From Larus michahellis (Eukaryota > Chordata > Aves > Charadriiformes > Laridae), in assembly GCF_964199755.1 (NCBI RefSeq), contig NC_133896.1:62041142-62105141 (forward strand): a stretch of DNA of 64,000 nucleotides, in the 5' to 3' direction. The position numbers were made by a program, and so were the translations under genes. Below, in pieces: positions 52,001 to 62,500 of this stretch (position 1 is the first letter of the stretch; each line of letters starts with the position of its first letter). A model generated the notes under the pieces. It did not search any database and had not been told where the DNA came from. It was given only the letters and a program-made list of their open reading frames with translations.

Positions 52001-55000
52001 CCTGACAAATTATGTTTTTTTAATCATAAGAAACTCTGAAAAGGTATTGAACTTTAAAAGAACTGTCTGAACTGTTGGAACTGCTGATTTAAATGCATGC
52101 ACATTGAGCAAAGATTTGTGATACATAGATAAATGGCTTGGTGGCAACTCATACCTTAATGAAAATAGAATTGCTCTTCCCTAGCTGTCAACAGGGAGCT
52201 CCCTCCCATCAGAAAGGTGAAGGCTTAAAGGAGGAATTAACAGGCATATTCAGATTCCATATATTAGGACAGTAGACGTCATTGATGGATAATGTGGTGA
52301 CAAACACAGGCAAAACTGTTGTGAGACGACAAAAGGCTTCTAGACTTTGGCCCTCTCTATTTGCATGTTTCAATAAACTTTTTTTTGTTTGGTTCATTCC
52401 CATGCTTCCCCACACACCGTGCACAAGTTTCACCCTGAATTTCTATTCTAAGTGAAGAGAAACAGAAACATAAAAACTTAGATGAAATCAATGGAATTTC
52501 CCCCCTCCCCCCCCCCCATCATAATTGTGATGCCTTCCCTGTCCTTTAAAGTGACTTCGTGTATTAAGGCATTTTAACAGGTATCAAAATGGTCATGGCA
52601 AGAAATTTGGACAAAACCACTCAGAGCCATCTGTTAAGGACATCCTGTATAGCTGTAGCCAACATATATACTACCACTCACACAGCGTCTCCGAATAGGT
52701 GAATCAAAATACTGCTGCTCAGGGTATGGCTCACTTAACTGCTCATATGATGATCATTGTAGTATTAAAGGAGTCACTAACCCTGTTAAGAACTCCTGGA
52801 AGAGAGTTGTGCTTCAAGATGCAAACACACAAGTTTTAGGGGCATGCCTACATGTGAGCTGACAGGGCTCTACATTGCTCTTCTAGCAAGAGACGAACCT
52901 CTTGAAATACTGAATCAGAGAAACAGCCACCAGGATTGAGACCTGTGGCCTCAAAAGTAATGGAAAGATTCCCTCCCACATTAACCCCCATGTGTTTAGG
53001 ATCAGACCTTGGAGTGCACAACTCCTTACAAGAATAAAGTAGGGGAGGCGCGTGATCTGCAGAGGAAAGAAGAGTCTAGAATAAAGGTTTATAGGAGGTT
53101 TCTGAACCTCCATATGAAGGATGGAGGAAGGTAACATAGAAGGTAATGGGTCTGTGTGAATATAATACCTTTTTGAAGGTATGAATCCAGGAGGAACAAA
53201 AACCTATGGCTCACACAATAAACAGACATTTGCACCTGCACCAAGTAACAAAAATTTAACAGAATAAAACTAGAGGTATGCCAATGAAAATAACAGCATC
53301 ACTAACTATACCGTGAATTTTCGGCCTGAAAATATTTTTATTTTCAGCAGCAAAGCCACTTGAAACATATTTGTGCAACAAGGCAAACTGTACACAATAC
53401 AAATTCTTGCACGTACCATTAGGCTGGCCTATTCTTATAAAATAGACAGTTTTTCCTGTATTCTCTCCAGACTATACTGCTTGTATCTGAAAATAAACTC
53501 ATTCCTGAGGTAGCAGTAGAAAATGAGGATTTATCCTGCTCTTTGCAGAGGTTGCAAGATCTCTAGGACAGCCAACAGCCCCACAGTCTGGTGCTACTCA
53601 TGTACTGCACCAGAACCGGGTTTCCAGTTTCTCGCTTTCCGGTTGTGGGTGCGTGTGTCACCTGTTGGCTGGTTGATTTTTAGTGTGCCACCGGGAAGCT
53701 CTTGGGATTGTAGCTGTAAGATTGGTATGCAGAGATGTCGTCAATTCGTCCAGATTTCAGAAATACAAGTAACAAGTGAAGAAATTGGAGTAGTATATAG
53801 AAATAATATATAGCAAATACAAGCTGTTACAAACAGAACCAGTTGCCGACAAAATTACTGAAGGTTTAGCCAAGTGTTTAAAAGTAACCATGCTGTCAGA
53901 CCTTCACTGGGAAAATGTGTGTTTAAATGTACATTAAGACGCAATCAAAAACACTCACAAGCAAACATCACACTTCTAGGCTTCTGAACCACTGAGAATC
54001 AGCAATGCTGCTTTATCAAACAGAAGGTGATGTTTCACCAGAGAACTCACAATTGTGTCTAAAATCTGCCTTGTTCTGCCTGTTTTCATTACATCATCTA
54101 CCAGAAGAGACAACACAAAGCTAGGAGCTTCACCATGTTAGCTAGGAGAAGGGATAAACCAGGTGTACAGGGTGGGAAGTGGGGACACCATGCACTATTA
54201 CAATAATGGATATTCTAAAGTTGCTTACAAAAATTCATGGGAAAATCATTAAATTACTACATTTTGAAGACCGATGCATGCAAAATTATGAAATGATGTC
54301 ACAATTCAAATAAACACAATTATACATCAACTACTCCTAAAAATAAAGATATTAGTCTAATGATTGACACTTGAAAAATTCTAAAGTTTTCATAGCAGAA
54401 CACACCAGATGTTAGCAAAGGTGGCTCACTGAAACTGCATTACCTGAAGTCCCACAATTACTAAAAATCCATGTGCTTGGAGTCCAGCAGCTGTTCAGAA
54501 ACCATAAGAACTGTTTAAAGGGAGCTTATTACAAGGCCAATGCACAAGACAGTCATAAACTGTAGGTTGAATAGCTCATACACAATTATGCTACAATGGC
54601 ATTTAAGAAAACAGTTCCAGCCTTACCTTTAATTAGGATATCTGAGTGGTGAAGAGGAGCCACTTGCCTTACGTGCCCCTGAGGGGCACATTTTTTCTTA
54701 CATTGGAGGTACTTAATTTTACAAATGAAAACTGACTTTTCCATTAGCAGAAAATTCTTCTGAAGGAGAAAATACAATTTTGCTTATATATAATTCATAG
54801 GTGGGGAAGTTCTATCAAATCAAAGAGGTACTTTTTTTCTTCCTGAGGAACATGCCACAAAACAAAGTACAAGAAACTTGTGTGAGAGGGAATAAGCTAT
54901 GATTTACTTCAAGTACGCATTCAGGGATGGGAAGGTACTTAAATTCAAAGGCAGCTCTGCAAATCTTCTCTCGGCATCAATCATTGACTGTTTTCCTAGT

Positions 55001-55513
55001 TTTACTTTTGTTCTCATGAAAAGAGATAGAACGATAGCTCTGCTCCAGAGCTCGAAAAACTCATTCTGGCTGCAAAGCAGGAACAGCAATGTGAACTTCC
55101 TTGTGATACACAGACCAGCACATTGGAATGAATTGCAATGGTGTAAAGCTACCTGCAAACACTCCTCCTACCCCGACCTTACATTGCTCCCTTTTGTACT
55201 TCTCCTTCTATAATGTTGCCATCTGCATTGGCATAGTCATTCATATAAATTTTATGATGGAAAAAATGCCCTCTTTCTGCCAAATGAGTGGGTTTTTTTC
55301 AGATGCATGAGGAAGGGAAGTGTGGAGGGGAGATGTAGTTGAAACATCTACACGGACTGCACAGTGATGCTGGGACAGGTCTTTAAGATACAAAAGGTTT
55401 GGAGGCAGTTAGATAGGATGGATTTAGGGCACTGGACAGCAAAAGTAAATGGAGGCCTACTGGGGAGAACAGGAGTTGTCTAGTACCATGCTGGCTTCAA
55501 TGCTTTTTACTCT
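40070..55513. other. 15 kb gene desert
   Basis: No supported exon, RNA gene or mobile element. The many 60-140 codon frames have no family motifs. A pure C6-T-C11 tract lies at 52500-52517 and a G8 run near 43438. No exon of KDM7A, the mammalian neighbour on the 5' side of PARP12, was recognised. Confidence 0.55.
52500..52517. repeat. C6-T-C11 homopolymer tract
   Basis: Six C, one T, eleven C. G-rich on the minus strand; a likely polymorphic and error-prone site. Confidence 0.95.
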
Positions 55514-56039
55514 TGTGAGAAATAAGTTCCGGTCCGAATGAAACAGGCTCAGGCAGAATCCTCTGTGAAGCACATTTTTATTCACATTCTTGCAAGAGCG
55601 GGTGACCTAGCAAGTAGGCACACTTTCAGTTCTTGAAACACACCTTTTTATTCCCTAATCCCAGATGAATTTTTCCCTCCCCTGTTTCCCATTGGTTAGG
55701 TACTCCATGGTTCACAGTCTGCCCGAGGCACCTAAAATTCTTCCCGCATGTCCTGCCTCTGTTTACTTCTCTTTATGCTACACCTAAAGGGATTATCTGA
55801 CTAGTTTATTTCTTTCCTTTTTGGTAAAAGTTTGCTCAATGTCATTAGCCCTGGTTAAATGTTTGACTACCCTTCTTGACACTAATCCAGTAGGAATCAG
55901 TTTGTCCTTTTGTCTGTGTGATAAGAGATGTTCTACAAGCCTTCGCTGGAGCCTCTTTGTCTTAGTCATTCCCTTATCATGTCACCTCTGATGGAAACAG
56001 CTTTTCTCCTCTGCAAAAGCAATACCTGCCTTTCTTACA
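55514..56039 (-). mobile_element. Solo LTR of an endogenous retrovirus, 526 bp, with a candidate target duplication
   Basis: The ends are inverted repeats starting TG: TGTGAGAAA at 55514 and, on the other strand, TGTAAGAAA at 56039. Four bases, CTCT, flank both sides (55510-55513 and 56040-56043) as a candidate target-site duplication. Read on the minus strand, retroviral order is present: a CCAAT motif (AACCAATGGG, near 55695), an A/T-rich TATA-like stretch (55652-55647), a polyadenylation signal AATAAA (55582-55577), then a short U5 ending TCTCACA. No internal viral sequence flanks it, so this is a recombined solo LTR. A 4-bp duplication is usual for gammaretrovirus-like elements, but CTCT is low in complexity and the class is uncertain. 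Confidence 0.82.
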
Positions 56040-56184
56040 CTCTAAATGTTCCCTGAGTCTTGGTTCAGTCAAGATATCTACTACCAATGTGGCAGTATAC
56101 ACGTCTACCCAACAATATGAAAACATTAGGCAACACACCAAAATTAAGAAGCTGCCATGCCTGTTTGAACAACCCAGGGATGAA

Positions 56185-56255
56185 ATAGCCGAATTTGGGG
56201 TTGGACCAAATGACCTCCTGTGACCCCTTCCAACATCAACTCCTCTGTGATTTTG
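56185..56255 (+). mobile_element. CR1 LINE 3'-tail remnant
   Basis: GGGGTTGGACCAAATGACCT, then CCCTTCCAACATCAACTCC and TCTGTGATTTT match the diverged 3' end of a CR1 element. Very short. Confidence 0.65.
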
Positions 56256-58879
56256 CCAATTACTGTTTGTGGTGTGTGATCTCTCACTCAGAAATGCATA
56301 GGCACTAGAGGACTTGAACATAGTAAATGTGGCACCTGGATCACAGCGGGAATCCAGAGAATTGCAGAGCAGGAAGCCAGATCACTGAAACCTACAATTT
56401 GGAACAGAAGGTGTTGGAAATAGAAAATACTATGGAAAAGCCAGCAAGGCCTTTTTAAATTTATACCTAAGAAACATACTGGAACTATTTGAGGGCATGA
56501 ACAAGTATGTAGGCAAGTGTCAGAAGACTTCCAAAAGCTTTTCCCAGCAGAGGGCAGTCCCCCAGTACGGGCCTGCTCAGCCCTGCACTAGTCAACACAC
56601 TCATAAATCATCAGGAAAAGAGGATAAGGCAGCAGGATGTACTGAGAATGCTATATTATTCAGGAAAACAGTGATTATGGAAAACTATGAAGAATTGCTG
56701 AAAGACCCTATAGTCATCACCGGATGACAAAATGGCAGCTGAAATTCAATGTAGATTTAGACAAGAAGGCAGAAACTATCCTATCTTCATATAGATAGTG
56801 ACGGCTTCTGAACTATTACCAGTCAGGAAAGAGATCTAGGGATAATGGGATAATTCTACGAAAACACCAGTGTCCTCTTGTTCATCCTGGGATCAGCGCC
56901 ATCAGGTCAAAGAAAGAGCAACGCATCAGCAGGGCAGGATGGACAGGAAGGGCTAAAAGTCATTACGCAGCCATTACCACCTGGAGCTCGCTGTCTCCTG
57001 CAGACATCATCTCCCACATTCTTGCATATTCTTCATCTGGAAGTCTCTTCAGAACCCACTAACTTATGGAAATGGCAAGGACCAAACATCCAAGCTGGAA
57101 GGTATAAATACCATCAGCTTACCTGAAAGGCTTTTGAAGCTGATCCAACAGCAGCTGGACTGCTGAGGCTTTTGTGCTTCCTGGTGTGATACAGGGGACA
57201 CCCGCATCATGACGAAGGAGGAAGGATGAACACTCTCACTCCAGCTAGGTAACCATTTTGTTCATAGGTGCATGAGTTACAAGTTATGAATTAGAGAACC
57301 TGTGAGTTAGAAACTTCATAAATTAATGAAGCAATGAGTTAGTGAATTCACATTTTAGACAAGTGTGTACAAAAGGGGATTGAGCCCTTGTGTGACATGC
57401 TTATTTGTCTTCTTACCTAATGAGCTTATGAAGTAAAGTTCAATTTACAGAGTATGCTGTCCTGTAAAATTTGAGATATCTAAATGAACTGTGACACTCC
57501 AGCTTCAAAAGTAATCAACAAAATCAAACAGTAGGGATTAGTAGGAAAGCAATGGAAGACAAAACAAAAAACACTGAAAAGCCACTGTGCACATTTCACA
57601 CACTCACATCTTGCATACCATCTATAGGTCTGCCGCTTTAGGAAAGACTGTCTTAAGGAAGAAAGGAAGACAAAGACAGACCAAAATATAGAATTACTTC
57701 CATACAATAAAAGACGAAAATAGACCAAAACTTCTCCATTTGGAAAGGAGACAAGAAAGGGGTATATAATCAGTGGATAGAAAATCAAAAATTGAACCAA
57801 GAAAGTGAATAGCATTTTTCCTGTGTTTCAGGAAATCTAATCAGTGGACCCTAGAAGGGAGGGATGAAGGACAGTAAAGCTACAGCCTCTCATGTTGCCT
57901 CCTAGGCATCTATCGACAGCCTGTCAGAGGCAGGCTACAGATCTATATGAACCTCTAGCTGACCTAATATAGCTGCTGTTCTGCTCAATGTACTTGTCTA
58001 GCTTCTCATTTTGTCACTCCCTTCCTGATCTCACAGGGCAAGCAGGAAATAGGACGAGACAAGGGGAAAGGCGCAACAGAACCTGACTGGCAAAAGAAGG
58101 AAGCAGGCAGGACTCTTGTTCAGTGAGAATCACCATCCACTGTAACAGTGCCCATACCTACAGCTGCCAGTCTGACCTAGATAACGCTATTTACATTATT
58201 GTTTCACCATCATTTAAAGCATGCCTCTGTGTGAATGTGATGCAGCACCAGGAGTGATGAAATGACCCAAAGAGGAAGGCACTTCAACAACTAAAAAGAT
58301 GATCCCCCTTCTAAGGAGTTTGTGAGGTCCCAGCGGGTGAGCTCACCGCTTGCCCAGGGTCTGCTGCCATGGCTGCAGCGCAAGAGTGACACTGTGTCAC
58401 TGTGTCGCAGGTGGTACTACAGGCATTGCAACCAGGGCAGTTACATGTCCAGCAGATGCGTGCCCACGACTGAGCTTTTAATTTAGATATTGAAAGCAAA
58501 GGAGTGTGAGAGTGGCCTTCATGATGTATCATTAGAAAACAGACACAGGTCAGAAACCTTAACTGAGAAGTTTTTCTAGTGCCTAACAGCGGTTGAATTC
58601 ACACACAAGCCTTCTTACTGTCATTGAAGGTGGTGAAGGAGATTTGGCTGTGGCCTCTCTTCTCCCCTGGATGACTTATTCCTTTAGGAGATGTGTGAGT
58701 TTGCAGCTGCCACCCTTTTGTGGTCGAATTTGGTTAAAAACATCCACAAAATCAGCAGGAGGCGGGAGGCGACAGGCTCTCACGCAGCACCACTGCATGG
58801 GTCTCACCGCCTGCGGTCTGGTTAAACTAAAACCAAACAAACCACACCCCAGGCCACACGGAAGAGATATAAAAGCCTT
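56256..58879. other. Intergenic region before the PARP12 CpG island
   Basis: No exon recognised. A loose array of GAGTTAG/GAATTAG-like words lies at about 57268-57345. The distal part may hold enhancers of PARP12, but nothing specific can be assigned. Confidence 0.55.
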
Positions 58880-59182
58880 TTGGGTGACCTTGCGCATCCG
58901 GGAGCATCTCAGCAGGCCAGGGGAGCCGCTGGCCTTGTGGGCAGCCAGGGCACCTCGAGTGCCCGGAGCTGGGGCCTCCCTCAGGGCCGTCCCCCCTCAG
59001 GCTTGCCCCCTCAGGGCGACCCAGCCCTGGGGCGTGAGGGACAGCCCCACGGGGGCCAGGAACAAGCCACGGCACCGAGACGGCGCAGGAGGGCAGCGCA
59101 CCCCGCTCCACCCCGCGGCTCCTCCCGGGGGCGGCCCGGCCCCGCCACCCGCCCACTGCCCCCACCCAAGCCCCGCGTCGCC

Positions 59183-59200
59183 ACTTTCGTTTTCGTTTCC
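59183..59200 (-). promoter_or_regulatory. ISRE / IRF binding site upstream of PARP12
   Basis: On the minus strand the site reads GGAAACGAAAACGAAAGT. It contains three GAAA units, two of them in the exact GAAANNGAAA spacing of the ISRE bound by ISGF3 and IRFs. It lies about 86-103 bp before the PARP12 ATG. PARP12 is an established interferon-stimulated gene in mammals, so the site probably mediates induction here too; that link is inference. Confidence 0.85.
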
Positions 59201-59224
59201 TCGTCCTGGCGAGCGGAGCGTCCC

Positions 59225-59234
59225 GGGGCGGGGC
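59225..59234 (+). promoter_or_regulatory. GC box (Sp/KLF site) in the PARP12 proximal promoter
   Basis: GGGGCGGGGC, a consensus Sp1-type site, lies between the ISRE and the start codon, about 52-61 bp before the ATG. In a CpG island such sites also occur by chance. Confidence 0.5.
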
Positions 59235-59285
59235 TGTTCGGGACCGTCCCGCTTAGCACAGCTCCGGCCCGGGGAGGCAGCGGCT

Positions 59286-59587
59286 ATGGCGTTGGCCGTC
59301 CAAGTTCTGCGGCTGCTGTGCGACAGCGGCGGCTGCCTGGAGCAAGGCGAGCTCCAGCGGCGGCTGCCGGGCCGGCCCACGGCGGAGCAGATGGCGCTGG
59401 TGCTGCGGGACGCGCAGCGGTTCACGCTGGTGCGGCGGACCGGCGAGGCGGGGGCGGCGACGGTGGTGGTGGCCACTAGCCCCGTTCGGCTGTGCCAGGA
59501 GCACGGCGTGGGCTGCGAGGGGCAATGCGGGCGGCTGCACCTCTGCAAGTACCACCTGAAGGGACTCTGCCGCAACCAGCGGGCCAG
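59286..59587 (+). CDS. PARP12: PARP12 exon 1, coding part
   Basis: Residues 1-100 plus two bases of codon 101, with donor GTGAGG at 59588. The N-terminal winged-helix-like segment, as in ZAP (VQVLRLLCDSGG to the VVVATSPVRLC run), is followed by the first CCCH finger and the start of the second (LHLCKYHLKGLCRNQ). Very GC-rich, inside the CpG island. The frame is open for 231 further codons upstream, but homology begins at this ATG. Confidence 0.93.
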
Positions 59588-62500
59588 GTGAGGGGTGGGG
59601 GCCGCCGGCGCTGCCGGCGGGGACCCCCACGGCGGGGACCCCCACAGTGCTGCCCGGGCCGGGGCCCGGCACTGCGAGGGGCCGTTTGCCCGGGGCTCCT
59701 GTGCTGCTCCTTGCCCCCCGGGCGCGGTTGCCCTCCGCGGAGCCCCCTTTCCCCTCCGGGCCTCGGCGGCCTCCCCTCCCTCCCCACGGGGGCCGGGGCC
59801 TCTCCCGGCCTCGCGGGGGCCGCGAAGCGAAGCCGCCGGTGGGGATGGAGCTGGGGCTGGGCGCTGCTGCGGCCTGTTGCTGTTGGTAGCGTTCCCCGAA
59901 CGCGTTTAGGTGTTTTGTAGAGAAAAGTCGTGTTACTTTGGCGAGGCGGGGTGCCGTGGTGCCGGGGCCGGGGGTGTGTGTTTGGGGGGCCGCCTGTCCC
60001 GGTGCGGGCGGGTGGCGGCTGCGAGCTTGGTCCTGGGGCCGGGGGGCTCGGCCCAGCGCTCGGCGTGACTCCTTCAGAAGAAGGAGGGTTCAGTAAAAGC
60101 CTTGCTGCCCTTTTCCGAGTCGGAAAATGCTGCTTTTCCCACCTTATTCCCCTCCCGCTCCGTTTTTTTTTTTGTGTGGGTTGGTTGTTTTTTTTTTTCC
60201 CCAAAAGAGAGAGGCACAAGGGGTCGTTTGGCAGACTTTGGGTTGCACCACTTCCTCCCCAGCTCAACACACAGCCGCCGTCGCTTCCTCTCACCGTCAC
60301 ATAGGGACCCCGCGAGAGTGAAAGCTTTGACCCCCAAGCACCCCCCTCCCCCAGCTCACCCCTCCCCCAGCCCCCACAAAAAAATCGTGTTGCTTTCTGC
60401 TGGGCAAAGTTGGGGAATGTGTTTATCGATTTGTATGGGAGGGAACGGTACCCTGGTGATTTCGGTGTTGTCGTCGTGGTTGTGAGCTGCCGGTCAAAAA
60501 CTGCCCATGTTGGCAGACTATGCTAATGCTATAATGACTGTAAATCAGAAATAGCATGGCAATTATCTGCAGAGTAATTATGTAATTTGCTTAGCAAATC
60601 ACATAATTACTTTATGAAGGAGTGCTACAGAATTTTCTGAAACTAGCTAATTTGGTGTGCTTTTTAAATTGTTTAGTGTAATACCGAAGGGGTAGCAAAA
60701 TACTGCTAGTCCGTTGCGCTCATTTTGCACTTTGGTTTCGTGACTTGTAGGAAGGAATGCAGGTTTGTTCACAACTTCCACTCAGACCACAATCTCTGTG
60801 TTCTAAAGGAATATGGACTTGAGTGTTTAAACAGTGATGAACTTCGCCAGCTTTTACTTCAAAATGACCCTTCCCTCTTACCAGAGGTGAGTAGTACTGT
60901 GACACTTCCTTAGCTTTGTGTTTCAGTGAGCATCACAAAGTGGAAGATGCTTGATATTAGATGGAGATGCTAGGTGTCAGTTTAGTTAGCGTAATGCAAA
61001 TCTAAGCCTTTAAATCTGCATCCTCTGTTCTCACTGGCAGCTAGGCACTCGCACAGACCCTCACTCACTTCCCCCTCCCCTGCCCACAGCAGGACAGGTG
61101 AGAGAAAACAAGAAGAACAAAAGTGACAAAACTTGTGGATGGAGATAAAAATAGTTTAGGAAGTGGACGAAAGAAGGGAGAAAACAAGTGTTGCAAAGGA
61201 AGTTAGTCACCATCTCCCACAAGCAGACCGATGCCCAGCAAGTCTCTGAGCAAGGGCCACCTTGTAGGAAGGACCCGGCTCCCCTACTCCCCGACTTTTC
61301 TTGTTGCTGAGCTTGACATTATATGGCATGGAATATCTCTTTGGACAGTTTGGGCTAGCTGTCCCAGCTGTGTCCTCTCTCAGTTTCTTGACCACCTCCA
61401 GCCTACCCAGGGTTGCGGGGGCCCAAGTGGTGAAAAAGAGAAAGCCTTGACACTGTGCAAGCACTGTTCAGCAGTAGCTGAAACACTGGTGTGTTATCAG
61501 CAGTGTTTTGGTCTCAAATCCAAAACGTAGCATGGTTTGTTCTGATATGAAGAAAGTTAACTCCATCCTAGCCAGATCCAATACCTCTTACCATCAAATT
61601 CAGGACAAAAAAGTTCACTATTCCAAAACTGGAAAACAAAACAGATTGGGTAGTGACACAGTAAAATCCACTATCCTATATTTACGTGACAGAACAAAAT
61701 CCCATCTGCTTGAAAATGTCTGTCATGGACGTTTCAGCAGACAACAACCTGCTGACAATGAAAATGTCAATGCTGACATTTTCATTGTCAGCAGGTTGTT
61801 GTCTGCCAAAACATCTTTCTAGACTTTAGCAAGGTAAAGGAAAAACTATCAAGTAATCATTTGGAAAACAAGAGGAAAGAAGAAACTTGTATAAGTCTTA
61901 AATGCAAATGTAAATATGTAGCTGTAAAAATTAAAAAATCATAATTTCAAACAGTCTGTATGAGCACATTATACTTTAATTTTTAAATTGTTTGTTTGTT
62001 GTTTTTTTTTTCCTCTACCCAAGGTGTGCTTGCATTATAACAAAGGTGATGGACCTTCTGGATCTTGTACCTATAAGAAGATCTGCACCAAACTGCATGT
62101 TTGCCAGTACTTTTTGCAGGGACAGTGCAGATTTGGCAGCAGCTGCAAGCGATCCCATGACTTATTTAAATCAGAATGTTATGAGAAACTGGAGAGACAG
62201 GGAATGAGCTCAAACATTATTGAGAAACTACCCTCCATTTATAGGAATATGTATGACATAAAAAATGGCAACAGGAACACGTGTGACGTAGAAGATGCCA
62301 AGTCTTCTCCATGCAAAGGTAAATGATACCATCTTTTGAAAATACCAGAAGAAGGGTTAGTATAGTGAATATAACGTTCTCACAGATGTCACTAGGAAAT
62401 AGAAAACTGAATTCACATTTTGACGTGTCTTTTAGGAGGGACCTTGCACCTATCCCTTTGACAGAGATTTGTGTCTTGACAAGTGAAGTAGATTTCAAGA

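Larger units (their letters stand above)
58880..60330. promoter_or_regulatory. CpG island spanning the PARP12 promoter, exon 1 and 5' intron 1
   Basis: Base composition changes abruptly from AT-rich intergenic DNA to GC- and CpG-dense sequence and back. No TATA box is seen at a suitable distance before the ATG, as is usual for CpG-island promoters. Boundaries are by eye. Confidence 0.8.

Noticed and set aside
58593..59285. 231-codon in-frame open extension upstream of the PARP12 ATG, with further ATGs
   Set aside because: PARP12 family similarity begins at the 59286 ATG. The upstream part includes the ISRE and promoter, has no family motif, and is stop-free largely because of high GC content.
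59476..60300. 274-codon minus-strand frame and several other long frames over the CpG island
   Set aside because: Pro/Arg/Gly-rich shadow frames caused by GC-rich sequence opposite PARP12 exon 1 and intron 1. No domain and no plausible splice context.
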